From positions 1,674,001 to 1,738,000 of the forward strand of contig NZ_CP058214.1 in NCBI RefSeq assembly GCF_015482775.1: DNA of 64,000 nt, given 5' to 3'. The notes beneath the pieces are model-generated. The model had not been told where the DNA came from and searched no databases. It worked only from the letters and a program-made list of their open reading frames with translations. Shown here one piece after another: positions 8,403 through 17,742 of this stretch (within the stretch, counting starts at the first letter, position 1; each line of letters opens with the position of its first letter). Origin of the DNA: Kaustia mangrovi (GTDB lineage: Bacteria; Pseudomonadota; Alphaproteobacteria; Rhizobiales; Im1). The position numbers and the translations under genes were made by a program.

Positions 8403-9488
8403 ATGAACGAGGTGCAGACGAAACCGAAATCCACGGGACCGGCCTTTGCCAGCGACGACGAGCGCTGGGAGGCCGTCAGGCGCCGCGACCCTGCCGCCGA
8501 CGGCATCTTCTATTACTCCGTGAGGACGACCGGCGTCTATTGCCGGCCGTCCTGCGGATCGCGGCCGAAGCGGCGGGAGAACGTGGCCTTCCACGCAAGC
8601 CCGGACGAGGCCGAGCGCGCCGGCTTCCGCCCCTGCAAGCGCTGCCGGCCGAACGAGGCCCCGCTTGCCCGCAGGCGGGCCGATGCCGTGGCGAAGGCCT
8701 GCCGGCTGATCGACGAGGCGGAGGAGGTGCCGGATCTCGACACGCTCGCCCGCGCCGTCGGCATGAGCCGCTATCACTTCCACCGCGTCTTCAAGGAGGC
8801 GACCGGCCTCACCCCGAAGGCCTATGCCGCCGGACGGCGCGCGGACCGCGTGCGCGAGGAGCTTCCCGGAAGCCAGACCGTGACGTCGGCGATCTACGAT
8901 GCGGGCTTCAATTCGAGCAGCCGGTTCTATGCCAGCGCGGCAGAGGCTCTCGGCATGGCGCCCGGCACCTTCCGCTCCGGCGGCGACGGCGCGACCATCC
9001 GCTTCGCGCTCGGCGACTGCTCGCTCGGCACGATCCTTGTCGCAGCGACTGATAAGGGCATCTGCGCGATCACGCTCGGCGACGATCCGGACGTCCTGCT
9101 GCGCGACCTGCAGGACCGGTTCCCGAAGGCAACCCTCGTCGGCGGCGACCAGGCCTTCGAGCACTGGGTCGCCCGGGTGGTCGGCTTCGTGGAGGAGCCC
9201 GCGGCGGGCCTCGACCTGCCGCTCGATGTGCGCGGAACGGCCTTCCAGCAGCGTGTCTGGCAGGCGCTCACCGAGATCCCGCCCGGCACCACGGCGAGCT
9301 ATGCGGAGATCGCGGAGCGCATCGGAGCGCCGAAGGCGGTGCGCGCGGTGGCACGTGCCTGCGCCTCGAACGCCATCGCGGTCGCGATTCCCTGCCACCG
9401 CGTGGTGCGTTCCGATGGCGGGCTCTCCGGCTATCGCTGGGGCGTGGAGCGCAAGCGCGCCCTGATCGCGCGCGAGGCCGGCTCATGA
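8403..9488 (+). CDS. ada: Ada: bifunctional alkylation sensor/activator and O6-alkylguanine-DNA methyltransferase
   Basis: A 361-residue Ada protein with all modules. Cys47, Cys51, Cys78 and Cys81 have the spacing of the zinc and methyl-acceptor cysteines of E. coli Ada (Cys38, 42, 69, 72). An AraC-type helix-turn-helix with MSRYHFHRVFKEATG follows. The C-terminal methyltransferase domain has the acceptor motif PCHRVV at about residues 330-335. The protein repairs methylphosphotriesters and O6-methylguanine, and when methylated at the N-terminal Cys activates alkylation-response genes. Its stop overlaps the start of a 2OG-Fe(II) oxygenase gene by 4 nt, so the two are probably coupled. Confidence 0.95.
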   Translation: MNEVQTKPKSTGPAFASDDERWEAVRRRDPAADGIFYYSVRTTGVYCRPSCGSRPKRRENVAFHASPDEAERAGFRPCKRCRPNEAPLARRRADAVAKACRLIDEAEEVPDLDTLARAVGMSRYHFHRVFKEATGLTPKAYAAGRRADRVREELPGSQTVTSAIYDAGFNSSSRFYASAAEALGMAPGTFRSGGDGATIRFALGDCSLGTILVAATDKGICAITLGDDPDVLLRDLQDRFPKATLVGGDQAFEHWVARVVGFVEEPAAGLDLPLDVRGTAFQQRVWQALTEIPPGTTASYAEIAERIGAPKAVRAVARACASNAIAVAIPCHRVVRSDGGLSGYRWGVERKRALIAREAGS

Positions 9489-10213
9489 CAGAGACGGTCT
9501 CGATGCCGGCCATCGCCGACCGGGTCGCGGAGATCGACTGGCGGCGGACGGCCGGCGATCTCGATGCGGACGGCTTTGCGGTTCTCCAGGGGCTGCTCGG
9601 GCCGGACGAATGCCGGTCGCTCGCCGCGCTCTACGGGGCGGACGACCGGTTCCGCAGCCGCATCGTCATGGCGCGCCACGGCTTCGGGCGCGGGGAGTAC
9701 CGCTATTTCGCCTATCCCCTGCCCGCGCCGGTCCACGCGCTGCGCACCGCGCTCTATCCGCGGCTCGCCCCCATCGCCAACCGCTGGAACGAGGCGATGC
9801 GGATCGATGTGCGCTATCCGCAAACCCACGAGGCCTTTCTGGCACGCTGCCACGAGGCGGGCCAGACGCGCCCGACGCCGCTCCTGCTGCAATATGGCCC
9901 CGGCGACTACAATTGCCTTCATCAGGACCTCTATGGCGAGCATGTCTTCCCGCTTCAGGTCGCCGTGCTCCTATCGGAGCCGAATCGGGACTTTGCAGGC
10001 GGCGAGTTCGTGCTGACCGAGCAACGCCCGCGCATGCAGTCGCGCGCCATGGTCGTGCCGCTGAAGGCCGGCGACGGCGTCGTCTTCCCCGTGCGCAACC
10101 GGCCCGTCCAGGGCACGCGCGGCCCCTATCGCGTGGTGCTCCGCCACGGCGTGAGCGCGGTACGCTCGGGCCTCAGGCACACGCTCGGCATCATCTTCCA
10201 CGACGCGCAATAG
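9485..10213 (+). CDS. 2OG-Fe(II) oxygenase (Oxygenase-NA / DUF2086 type) coupled to ada
   Basis: A 242-residue protein with a double-stranded beta-helix iron site. LHQD supplies His146 and Asp148, RHGVS at 220-224 the likely second His, and RHTLG at 231-235 an Arg/His pair suited to 2-oxoglutarate binding. It resembles the 2OG oxygenase group proposed from genome context to act on nucleic acids, related to but distinct from AlkB. The ATG overlaps the ada stop by 4 nt, which indicates translational coupling and a role in the alkylation response, probably oxidative dealkylation. The substrate (DNA, RNA or protein) is not known to me. Confidence 0.82.
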   Translation: MTETVSMPAIADRVAEIDWRRTAGDLDADGFAVLQGLLGPDECRSLAALYGADDRFRSRIVMARHGFGRGEYRYFAYPLPAPVHALRTALYPRLAPIANRWNEAMRIDVRYPQTHEAFLARCHEAGQTRPTPLLLQYGPGDYNCLHQDLYGEHVFPLQVAVLLSEPNRDFAGGEFVLTEQRPRMQSRAMVVPLKAGDGVVFPVRNRPVQGTRGPYRVVLRHGVSAVRSGLRHTLGIIFHDAQ

Positions 10214-10254
10214 GCGGCGCGCGCGGCAAGGTGCGCCACCCCTCCCGGAGCATC

Positions 10255-10284
10255 TTGACCATGCGATGCGACGGCCCTTATTGT
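10255..10284 (+). promoter_or_regulatory. Candidate promoter of the cobalamin-regulated btuB transcript
   Basis: TTGACC at 10255-10260 and TATTGT at 10279-10284 are separated by 18 nt, a near-consensus sigma-70 pair. The predicted start, near 10292, lies just before the first conserved element of the riboswitch. Confidence 0.6.
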
Positions 10285-10293
10285 CCCCGACCG

Positions 10294-10516
10294 ATGGTGC
10301 CCTTCGGGGCTTGATAGGGAACACGGTGACGACGCCGCCCGAGCGATCCGCGTCCGGCTGGACGTGCAGCGGATTGCCCGGCTCTTTGCTTCAGGCGCTC
10401 CAGTCCGTGGCTGCCCCCGCAACTGTAAGCGGCATGGCCCCTGCCGACAGGCCACTGGGAACCTCGGGTCCCGGGAAGGCGGCAGGGGATGACGACCGCG
10501 AGCCAGGAGACCTGCC
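10294..10516 (+). promoter_or_regulatory. Cobalamin (AdoCbl) riboswitch upstream of btuB
   Basis: The characteristic conserved pieces appear in order: GGTGCCCTTCGGGGCTTGA, ATAGGGAACACGGTG, the B12 box region CTGCCCCCGCAACTGTAAGC, a CCACTGGG arm, CCGGGAAGG, then GACCGCGAGCCAGGAGACC near 10494-10512. It ends about 140 nt before the btuB start and lies on the same strand. Such elements lower expression of B12 uptake genes when adenosylcobalamin is abundant. The expression platform downstream (10517-10657) was not folded. Confidence 0.95.
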
Positions 10517-10657
10517 ATCGACCGTGGTCACACGCGATCACATCGGGCGGGGTGAACCGATGGGCGTCCTTCCGCAAGTCCCCTCTCACAGGCAGGGATG
10601 ACCGGGAAGACCTCGTTCGCGGGTGACGTGCCACGAGGCAACAGACCCGAGGTCTTC

Positions 10658-12613
10658 ATGGGTACCCTTTCCAGCCGCGCGCGCCGCTCCGCCGCGCTTT
10701 CCACCACCGCGCTCGCCGTTCTCGCCATGCCTTCGGGCGCCCTTGCGCAGGACGCCCTTGCGGGCGACGAGATCGCACTCGACACGATCTCCGTCACCGC
10801 CAATCTCACCGACACGCCGCTCGACCAGGTCGGCAGCGCGGTCACCGTCCTGACCGGCGAGGAGCTGCGCCGGCAGAAGATCACGCTCGTATCCGAGGCC
10901 CTGCGCCAGGTGCCGGGCCTGTCGGTCAACCGGACCGGCCCCACGGGCCAGCTCACCCAGGTGCGCATCCGCGGCTCGGAGGGCAACCAGACCCTCGTCT
11001 TCATCGACGGGATCAAGGCGAACGACCCGTCCGCCGGCTCCGAATTCGACTTCGCCCACCTTCTGGCCGAGGATATCGAGCGCATCGAGGTGCTGCGCGG
11101 ACCCCAGAGCGCGCTCTACGGGTCGGACGCCATCGGCGGCGTCATCAACATCGTCACCCGCAAGGGCCGCGGCGGGCTCCACGGCACCGCATCGGCGCAG
11201 GGCGGCTCCTTCGACACGCTGAAGGGCCACGCCTCCGTCTCCGCCGGCACGGAGACGGTGAACCTTCTCGCGAGCGCCACGGGCTTCCGCACCGACGGCA
11301 TCTCGGTCGCCGACGAGCGGCTCGGCAATTCCGAGAAGGACGGCTACAGGAACGGCACCGTCTTCGCCAAGGCGGGCTTCACGCCGACGGAGAATTTCGA
11401 GCTCACCGGCGTCGCGCGCTACACGAAGTTCCGCACCGACACCGACGCGGAGGCCTTCTATCCCGAATACGGCCATACCGGCCCCGTCGACGCGCTTCAG
11501 GACACCCGGGGCGAGCAGTTCTACGGCCGCGCCCAGGCGCGCCTCACCCTGTTCGACGGCCGATGGGAGCAGGTCGCGGGCTACAGCTATACCGACAATG
11601 ACCGCGACTACCGCGATCTCGACCCCACCGAGGTGACCAGCACCTATAAGGGCCGCATGTCGCGCGTCGACTACCGGTCGAGCGTCTTCTTCGACACGCC
11701 GGACCTGCTCGATGCCGCCCATACCCTGACACTCGCCCTCCAGCACGAGCGCGACAAGGCGATCTCGAAGAGCGCGTGGTCGTCCTTCGACCGCTCCGTC
11801 TCCTCCACAGGCTATATCGGCGAGTACCAGCTCTCCCTCATCGAGGATCTGGTGCTGACCGGCAGCGTGCGCTTCGACGACAACGAGCTCTTCGACAACG
11901 CCACCACCTACCGTGTGACGGGCGCCTACCGGATCGAGGAGACGGGCACCAAGCTGCGCGCCTCCTACGGCACGGGCGTGAAGAACCCGACACTGTTCGA
12001 GCTCTATGGCTACACCAACACCTATCACGGCAATCCGGACCTGAAGCCGGAGAAGGCGGAAGGCTGGGATGCCGGGTTCGACCAGACGCTCCTCGGCGGG
12101 CTCGCGCTCCTCGACGTGACCTATTTCAACCAGCGCATCGGCGATCTCATCACCGGCGCCGGCAACACCTCCGTCAACTTGCCCGGCCATTCCAAAATCG
12201 AGGGCGTGGAGGTCGGCCTCACTGTGGAGCCTGTCGAGAATGTCAGCGTACGCGCCTCCTACACCTATACCCATGGCCGCGATTCGAGCGGCGCGGAACT
12301 CGTACGCCGGCCCGCCAATGTGGCGAGCCTCAACGTCAACTACCGCTTCCTCGACGACCGGGCGAACCTCAATCTCGGCATCGTCTACAACGGCCGGCAG
12401 AAGGACTGGGTCTACAGCGCCGACTATAGCGAGAAGCAGGTGGTTGAGCTCGACGACTACGTGCTCGTCAATCTCGCCGGCAGCTACGAGATCAACCCCA
12501 ACATGGAGGTCTTCGGGCGGCTGGAGAACATTCTCGACGAGCACTATTACGAGGTCTGGGGCTATGCCGAACCCGGCTTCGGCGGCTATGCCGGCGTGCG
12601 GGTGACGTTCTAG
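10658..12613 (+). CDS. btuB: TonB-dependent outer-membrane vitamin B12 receptor BtuB
   Basis: A 651-residue outer-membrane receptor when started at ATG 10658, which has GAGG 5 nt upstream and begins a normal signal peptide ending near GALAQ. An in-frame ATG at 10598 would put 20 extra residues before the signal and is less likely. DTISVTAN near the mature N-terminus fits a TonB box. A plug domain with VRIRGSEGNQTLVFIDG and IEVLRGPQSALYGSDAIGG follows, then a beta-barrel ending in VRVTF, with a terminal Phe. The preceding cobalamin riboswitch supports corrinoid as the ligand. No btuFCD genes are next to it. Confidence 0.93.
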   Translation: MGTLSSRARRSAALSTTALAVLAMPSGALAQDALAGDEIALDTISVTANLTDTPLDQVGSAVTVLTGEELRRQKITLVSEALRQVPGLSVNRTGPTGQLTQVRIRGSEGNQTLVFIDGIKANDPSAGSEFDFAHLLAEDIERIEVLRGPQSALYGSDAIGGVINIVTRKGRGGLHGTASAQGGSFDTLKGHASVSAGTETVNLLASATGFRTDGISVADERLGNSEKDGYRNGTVFAKAGFTPTENFELTGVARYTKFRTDTDAEAFYPEYGHTGPVDALQDTRGEQFYGRAQARLTLFDGRWEQVAGYSYTDNDRDYRDLDPTEVTSTYKGRMSRVDYRSSVFFDTPDLLDAAHTLTLALQHERDKAISKSAWSSFDRSVSSTGYIGEYQLSLIEDLVLTGSVRFDDNELFDNATTYRVTGAYRIEETGTKLRASYGTGVKNPTLFELYGYTNTYHGNPDLKPEKAEGWDAGFDQTLLGGLALLDVTYFNQRIGDLITGAGNTSVNLPGHSKIEGVEVGLTVEPVENVSVRASYTYTHGRDSSGAELVRRPANVASLNVNYRFLDDRANLNLGIVYNGRQKDWVYSADYSEKQVVELDDYVLVNLAGSYEINPNMEVFGRLENILDEHYYEVWGYAEPGFGGYAGVRVTF

Positions 12614-12705
12614 AGCGCTTTCAGGAAAAGTGGCGGGCCTCGCACGGCACGCCGTCGTTCGTGACGCAACCTTGCCGGACCGCCTACGACCAACGGGAGC
12701 AGACA

Positions 12706-13707
12706 ATGACCGAAACCAAGGCACGCGGGGGCTCAGCGCCCCCTCATCACGCGGTATCTGGAGGATTGCGGGGCGGGCTGGAGCCTCGGCACATTCGGCG
12801 CCATCGGCGAGTTCATGCACGACGAGGGCGAGCCGTGCATGCTGGCCGCGGACGGGGACGGCCCGTCGCCATGACGACGGACCGGGGCGGCATCGCGCTC
12901 GATCCGCGCCTGCCCCACCGCGCCGTCGCCTATGAGACGCCCGCCGCCCGCACGCCGCGCTGGAACCACGCCGTCGCCCTGTGCCTGCCGGAGGAGGCCT
13001 GCGCCATGAACCGGCGCCACGCGGTGACCGAGCTCGGCCCCGACACCGGCGCCCTGAGGCCGCGGGACCGCGAGGCGATCCTGTTCGATATGGGCCTCGG
13101 CGCGCCGCAGGCCGATATCTGCGTGCGCACGGCCGATCCGGAGGCGCTCGCCGCGCTGCGCGAGAGCGAGGGCCGCTCGGCGCTCGATCCGGACAATCCG
13201 CTCATGGGCCGGATGCCGACCTTCAGTCCGCATCGCGTCTTCGTCTCGCGCCTCGGGCGGCTGGAGGTCTACCAGCCGATCCCTCCGGCGGACGGGACGA
13301 GCCCGCAAGGCCCGCACACCCATGTCCTGCCGAAGGTGCTCGCCAGCGGCCGGACCCATGCCGCGACCGCGCCCATTCCGGACGGCCTGGTCCCGTGCGC
13401 CCATCTCTTCCCGGCAAATCCGGTGAAGACGATCATGGGCGAGCCGCGCTCCTTCGACCGGGCCGCCCATGACGGTTTCCAAGCGCTGCTCGACGCGTTC
13501 GGCGACGCCCGGCTCCTCGTCGTCAAACGCTCGGTGATCGAGGCCGTGCAGGCGGGCGAGGCGCCCGGCTCCTTCGCCCCACCCGACGACCGTTTCGCGC
13601 GCGCCGCCGTCAAGGTCGCGCTGCGCCAGCTCGCAGGCGCCGGCACGGCCCGCGCCGATGTGCTCGGCGCGTGGGCGGCCCGGTTCGATTCGCCCGGCGA
13701 GGCGTGA
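12706..13707 (+). pseudogene. Uncharacterised conserved protein (DUF6925-like) with two compensating frameshifts
   Basis: ATG 12706 has a good GGGAG site 6 nt upstream. The frame is open from there to 13707, but the residues from about 9 to 53 look nonsensical, rich in Arg, His and Gly. The next frame over the same stretch reads a sensible sequence containing GWSLGTFGAIGEFMHDEGEP, which I recall as typical of the N-terminus of this family. Removing one G from the run at 12727-12731 joins MTETKARG to it, and a second shift between about 12845 and 12870 returns to the original frame at MTTDRGGIAL. The rest, including HRVFVSRLGRLEVYQPIPPADG and GPHTHVLPK, looks intact. It follows btuB by 92 nt and may share B12 control. 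An alternative is a split gene with an ATGA overlap at 12871-12874. Function unknown. Confidence 0.7.
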
Positions 13708-13731
13708 CGCGAGGGGGGCTGCCCCTCCCCT

Positions 13732-14538
13732 CTATGCCGGCTTGCGCTTGCCGCTTGCCAGAACCGCCATCACCAGCAGCAGGCTCAGCGACACCACGAT
13801 CAGGAGCGAGGAGATCGCCGCGATGGTCGGGTCCACCTGATCGCGCAGGGCGAGGAACATCTTGCGGGTGAGCACCGTGTTCTCGCCGCCGGCGATGAAC
13901 AGCCCGATCACCACCTCGTCGAGCGAGGTGATGAAGGCGAAGAGCGCGCCGGAAATCACCGACAGGCGGATCTGCGGCAGGGTGATCAGGAAGAACGCCT
14001 TGGGCCAGGACGCGCCGAGGCTGCGCGCCACGCGCTCCTGCGTCATGTCGTAGGTCTGAAGCCCCGACAGCACCGTCACCACCACGAAGGGCAGGGCGAG
14101 CAGCGTATGCGCGAGCACGATGCCCGCCATGGTGTTGACGAGGCCGAGCTGGATATAGAGGTAGAAGACGCCAATGCCGATCAGGATGACCGGCACCATC
14201 TGCGGCAGGAGCAGCACGAGGTGGAGCAGCCGTGCGAAGCGCGCCTTCGACACATTCAGCGCATAGGCCGCCGCGACGCCGAGCGGGGTGGCGAGCAGCA
14301 CGGTGAGAAAGGCGGCCGTGAAGGAGACCCGCGCGGCGCGCATCCACTCGAAAGTGCCGAAGAAGTGCTCATACCATCGCAGCGACCATTCGCTCGGCGG
14401 GAACTCCAGATATTCCGACGCGGAGAACGAGATCGGCACCACGATGAAGACCGGCGCGATCAGGAAGACAAGCACCAGCACGACCAGCGCATAGAGCCAC
14501 AGGCGTCGGTGATGGGGAATGGGAATCGGGCCGACCAT
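13732..14538 (-). CDS. Polyamine-type ABC transporter permease (PotC-like)
   Basis: A 268-residue inner-membrane permease with about six hydrophobic segments and the cytoplasmic loop around ARSLGASWPKAFFLITLP, which docks on the ATPase (EAA motif region). It is the last gene of the minus-strand operon formed by an FAD oxidase gene, a binding protein, an ATPase and two permeases, and starts 6 nt after the first permease. A spermidine/putrescine or related amine substrate is suggested by the operon. It converges with the preceding plus-strand gene across a 24-nt gap that contains a small GC hairpin. Confidence 0.9.
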   Translation of the reverse strand: MVGPIPIPHHRRLWLYALVVLVLVFLIAPVFIVVPISFSASEYLEFPPSEWSLRWYEHFFGTFEWMRAARVSFTAAFLTVLLATPLGVAAAYALNVSKARFARLLHLVLLLPQMVPVILIGIGVFYLYIQLGLVNTMAGIVLAHTLLALPFVVVTVLSGLQTYDMTQERVARSLGASWPKAFFLITLPQIRLSVISGALFAFITSLDEVVIGLFIAGGENTVLTRKMFLALRDQVDPTIAAISSLLIVVSLSLLLVMAVLASGKRKPA

Positions 14539-14544
14539 GGCGGT

Positions 14545-15459
14545 TCACCCTCTGAATATGCGGTCGAGGCCGGCGAAGCGGTGCACGGCGTAGAAGATCG
14601 CGAAGACCGCCAGCAGCAGCACCAGCCCGAGCGCGCTGCCCGAGCCCCAGTCGAAATAGACCGAGACGTTCTGCTGGATCTTCATCGACACCATGGTCAC
14701 GCGCCCGCCGCCGAGGATCGCCGGCGTCACATAGAAACCGAGACTCAGGATGAAGACGAGCAGCGTGCCGGCGATCAGGCCCGGCATGGACAGCGGCAGG
14801 AACACCCGGAAGAAGGCCTGGATGGGCGAGGCGCCGCAACTCGTCGCCGCGCGGATCAGATCCCCGTCGATGGTGCGCAGCGTCGCATAGAGCGGCAGCA
14901 CCAGGAAGGGCAGCATGATGTGGACCATGCCGATCATGGTGCCGGTGAAATTGTGCACCAGCCGCAAGGGCTCGTCGATGAGGCCCGCCGAGATCAGCGC
15001 GTCGTTGATCACGCCGCGCCTCTGCAGCAGCACAAGCCAGGCATAGGTGCGCACGAGCAGCGACGTCCAGAACGGGATCACCACGAAGGCGAGCCCGACG
15101 GTGGCGAGCCGTGGCGGCAACTGGGCGAGCAGATAGGCCACCGGGTAGCCGAGCAGGATGCACAGCACCGTGACCGCGACGCTCACCTCGAAGGTGGTGC
15201 GGAAGATCGCGGCATAGGCCGGATAGTCGATCATGCGCTGGAAATTCACCAGGCTGCTCTCGCCGCCGGACACGAAGGCCAGCGCGAACAGCCAGCCGAC
15301 CGGCACGAGCAGAAGGCCCGTCACCACGATGAGCGCGGGCACCGAAAGGCCCAGGATCTGCCGTTTCTCGCGCCGCCCGTCGCGGACAAACGCCGCCTCG
15401 TTCAGGGCCGGTGCGCCCGCGGCGGGCGGTGTGGCGATGCTGTCTGTTGTGCTGGCCAT
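14545..15459 (-). CDS. Polyamine-type ABC transporter permease (PotB-like)
   Basis: A 304-residue permease with a cytoplasmic N-terminal leader of about 40 residues, then about six hydrophobic segments. The loop IRAATSCGASPIQAFFRVFLPLSMPG matches the EAA coupling region of this family. It begins 4 nt after the ATPase gene and ends 6 nt before the second permease, consistent with one operon encoding a complete PotABCD-type importer. Confidence 0.9.
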   Translation of the reverse strand: MASTTDSIATPPAAGAPALNEAAFVRDGRREKRQILGLSVPALIVVTGLLLVPVGWLFALAFVSGGESSLVNFQRMIDYPAYAAIFRTTFEVSVAVTVLCILLGYPVAYLLAQLPPRLATVGLAFVVIPFWTSLLVRTYAWLVLLQRRGVINDALISAGLIDEPLRLVHNFTGTMIGMVHIMLPFLVLPLYATLRTIDGDLIRAATSCGASPIQAFFRVFLPLSMPGLIAGTLLVFILSLGFYVTPAILGGGRVTMVSMKIQQNVSVYFDWGSGSALGLVLLLAVFAIFYAVHRFAGLDRIFRG

Positions 15460-15463
15460 GGCG

Positions 15464-16531
15464 TCAGGCGTCCCTCACCACCACACTGTCTTCAGGGTGC
15501 AGGCCGAGGCGCACCGCCTCGCCGCTCTCGGGCAGCCCGGAGAGCACGCCGTGGCCCGTGCTCTTGCGCACGGCGATGCGCTGGCCGTCGGCAAGGCGCA
15601 CGGCGATGAGCACGCTCTCGCCCTGGAAGACGACGTCCTCCGCCTTGCCCTCCAGCACATTGTGGCCGCCCGTCTCGCCGTCGAGCAAAGCGAGCTTTTC
15701 CGGGCGCACGACCAGATAGTGGCGCGCGCCCTCCCCGCGCGGCGGCTGCGACAGCCGGACGGGCCGCCCGCCAAGCGCCAGCTCCCCACCGCCGCCGGCA
15801 TCCAGCGCGACGAAGTAGGATTCGCCGATGAAGTCCGCCACGAAGCGATCCGACGGCGCCTCGTAGATCTCGCGCGGCGGGGCGACCTGGCAGAGCGCGC
15901 CATGGTTCATCACCGCCACGCGGTCCGACATGGTGAGCGCCTCGCGCTGGTCGTGCGTCACATAGACGGTGGTCATGCCGAGGCGCTGATGGAGGTGCTT
16001 GAGCTCCACCTGCATCTCCTCGCGCAGCTTCTTGTCGAGCGCCGAGAGCGGCTCGTCCATGAGCAGGATCTCCGGCTCGAACACCATGGCGCGGGCAAGC
16101 GCCACGCGCTGGCGCTGGCCGCCGGAGAGCTGGTCGACGCGCCGGTCGATGAACTGTTCGAGCTGGACGAGGCGCAGGGCCTCGCGCACGCGCTTGTCGG
16201 CCTCCGCCTGGCCGACCTTGCGCAGACGCAGCGGGAAGGCGACATTGCCCGCGACATCCATATGCGGAAACAGCGCATAGTTCTGGAACACCATGCCGAT
16301 ATTGCGCTTGTGCGGCGGCGTGCGCAGGATTTCCCGCCCCGCCACCTTAATGCTGCCGCGGTCGGGGCGGATGAAGCCCGCCATGATCATCAGCAGTGTG
16401 GTCTTGCCGGAGCCCGACGGCCCGAGCAGGGTCAGGAACTCGCCGGCCTCGATATCGAGGTCGATGGACCCAAGCGCGACGAAATCGCCATAGGTCTTGC
16501 GCACGTCGCGGATCGCGATCGGATTGGCCAT
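15464..16531 (-). CDS. Polyamine-type ABC transporter ATPase (PotA-like)
   Basis: A 355-residue ATPase: Walker [10 protein letters not shown], signature LSGGQRQR, Walker [13 protein letters not shown], and a C-terminal TOBE-type regulatory domain of about 120 residues, as in PotA. It energises uptake through the two permeases encoded immediately downstream. A strong hairpin (16588-16628) separates it from the upstream binding-protein gene, which would let the binding protein be made in excess of the ATPase. Confidence 0.93.
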   Translation of the reverse strand: MANPIAIRDVRKTYGDFVALGSIDLDIEAGEFLTLLGPSGSGKTTLLMIMAGFIRPDRGSIKVAGREILRTPPHKRNIGMVFQNYALFPHMDVAGNVAFPLRLRKVGQAEADKRVREALRLVQLEQFIDRRVDQLSGGQRQRVALARAMVFEPEILLMDEPLSALDKKLREEMQVELKHLHQRLGMTTVYVTHDQREALTMSDRVAVMNHGALCQVAPPREIYEAPSDRFVADFIGESYFVALDAGGGGELALGGRPVRLSQPPRGEGARHYLVVRPEKLALLDGETGGHNVLEGKAEDVVFQGESVLIAVRLADGQRIAVRKSTGHGVLSGLPESGEAVRLGLHPEDSVVVRDA

Positions 16532-16587
16532 GAGGCGTTACACAACCTTTTGAAATACCGAAACAATGACGGCGCGAAGCACGATCC

Positions 16588-16628
16588 CCCCGCCCTCCCG
16601 TCGCCCGGTCGGCAAGGGGAGGGCGGGG
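16588..16628 (-). other. Intercistronic stem-loop between the polyamine binding-protein gene and the ATPase gene
   Basis: CCCCGCCCTCCC at 16588-16599 pairs perfectly with GGGAGGGCGGGG at 16617-16628 around a 17-nt loop. It lies in the 135-nt gap after the binding-protein stop at 16667 and before the ATPase start at 16531. It lacks a U-run, so a role in transcript stability or partial attenuation is more likely than full termination. Confidence 0.65.
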
Positions 16629-16666
16629 CCGTGTGAACAGGCTTCACGCGCGGATGATCGCGGTCT

Positions 16667-17698
16667 TCACTGCTGGATCATCGCGTCCCAGCGCTCGAGG
16701 ATCTCCGCGCCGTTCTCGCCCCACCACTCGGCGTCGATCACGAGCTGGTTCTTGATGTTCTCCGGCGAGGAGTTGATGGCCTTCTTCTCCTCCTCGGTGA
16801 GCACGTCGAGCTCGAAAGCCTTCTGGTTGACCGGCCCGTAATTGATGTATTTCGGCAGCATGGCCTGCTGCTTGGCCGACACGAAATGCGCAATCGCCTT
16901 CTGGGCGAGCTCCTTGTTGGGGGCACCCTTCGGGATCGCCAGGCAATCGGCGTTGAGCGCGCCCTGATTGTAGGTGTAGCCCGCCTTCGCGCCGTCGCCC
17001 ATCGCCGCGGAGAGGCGGCCGTTCCAGATGCCGATCATGTCTACCTCGCCATCCTTGATGAGCTGGGCCGACTGGGCGCCGGACGTCCACCAGGTGGTGA
17101 TGTCGCCCTTGATCTCCTCCATCTTCTTGAAGGCCCGCTCCACATCGAGCGGATAGACCTCGTCGATCGGCACGCCGTCGGCCATGAGCGCGATCTCGAG
17201 CTGCACCTGGGGCTGGCCGCGCAGCGAGCGCAGGCCGGCGAACTTTTCCGTGTCCCAGAAATCGGCCCAGCTCTTGGGCGGGTTCTCAACCGTATCGGTG
17301 TTCCAGGCGAGGATCGTCGAGTAGTAGATGATGCCGATCCAGTCATCGTGGACGAGCGCCTTGTCGATCCCCTCCGCCTCGATGACGGAGTAGTCGAGCG
17401 GCTCGAACAGGCCTTCCTTCGCGCCGATCGCGCATTCGGTGGCGCCGAGGTCGACCACGTCCCACGTCACCGCGCCGGAGCGCACCTGGACGCGCACCTC
17501 CGCAAGGCCGGACAGCGTCGCCTCGTTGATGGTGACGCCGAGCTCCTTGGCCGTCGGGTCGAAGAGCGCCTTGCGCTGGGCGTCCTGATAGGCGCCGCCC
17601 CACGAGGCGACGGTGATGCTGTCCGCCGACTGGGCCGGGCCGGCCGCGAGCGCCGTGGCCGCGGCCGCCGCCATCAGTGTCATCCGGTATGAAATCAT
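16667..17698 (-). CDS. Polyamine-type periplasmic substrate-binding protein (PotD/PotF-like)
   Basis: A 343-residue extracellular solute-binding protein with a Sec signal ending near GPAQSAD. The mature protein opens SITVASWGGAYQDAQRKA, characteristic of the PotD/PotF and related family-1 binding proteins. ATG 17698 is preferred over the GTG at 17707 because GGTGAGGAG lies 8 nt upstream of it. The operon partners (an FAD amine oxidase, PotABC-like proteins and a PuuR-like regulator) suggest putrescine, spermidine or a related amine. Many paralogues bind other amines or opines, so the exact ligand is open. Confidence 0.9.
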   Translation of the reverse strand: MISYRMTLMAAAAATALAAGPAQSADSITVASWGGAYQDAQRKALFDPTAKELGVTINEATLSGLAEVRVQVRSGAVTWDVVDLGATECAIGAKEGLFEPLDYSVIEAEGIDKALVHDDWIGIIYYSTILAWNTDTVENPPKSWADFWDTEKFAGLRSLRGQPQVQLEIALMADGVPIDEVYPLDVERAFKKMEEIKGDITTWWTSGAQSAQLIKDGEVDMIGIWNGRLSAAMGDGAKAGYTYNQGALNADCLAIPKGAPNKELAQKAIAHFVSAKQQAMLPKYINYGPVNQKAFELDVLTEEEKKAINSSPENIKNQLVIDAEWWGENGAEILERWDAMIQQ

Positions 17699-17742
17699 GG
17701 TCCTCACTCCTCACCTGTTTTCCGCGTGTTCGATACTGTGTC

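Noticed and set aside
13708-13731. Short GC hairpin between converging genes considered as an intrinsic terminator
   Set aside because: The stem is only about five base pairs and there is no U-tract on either strand.
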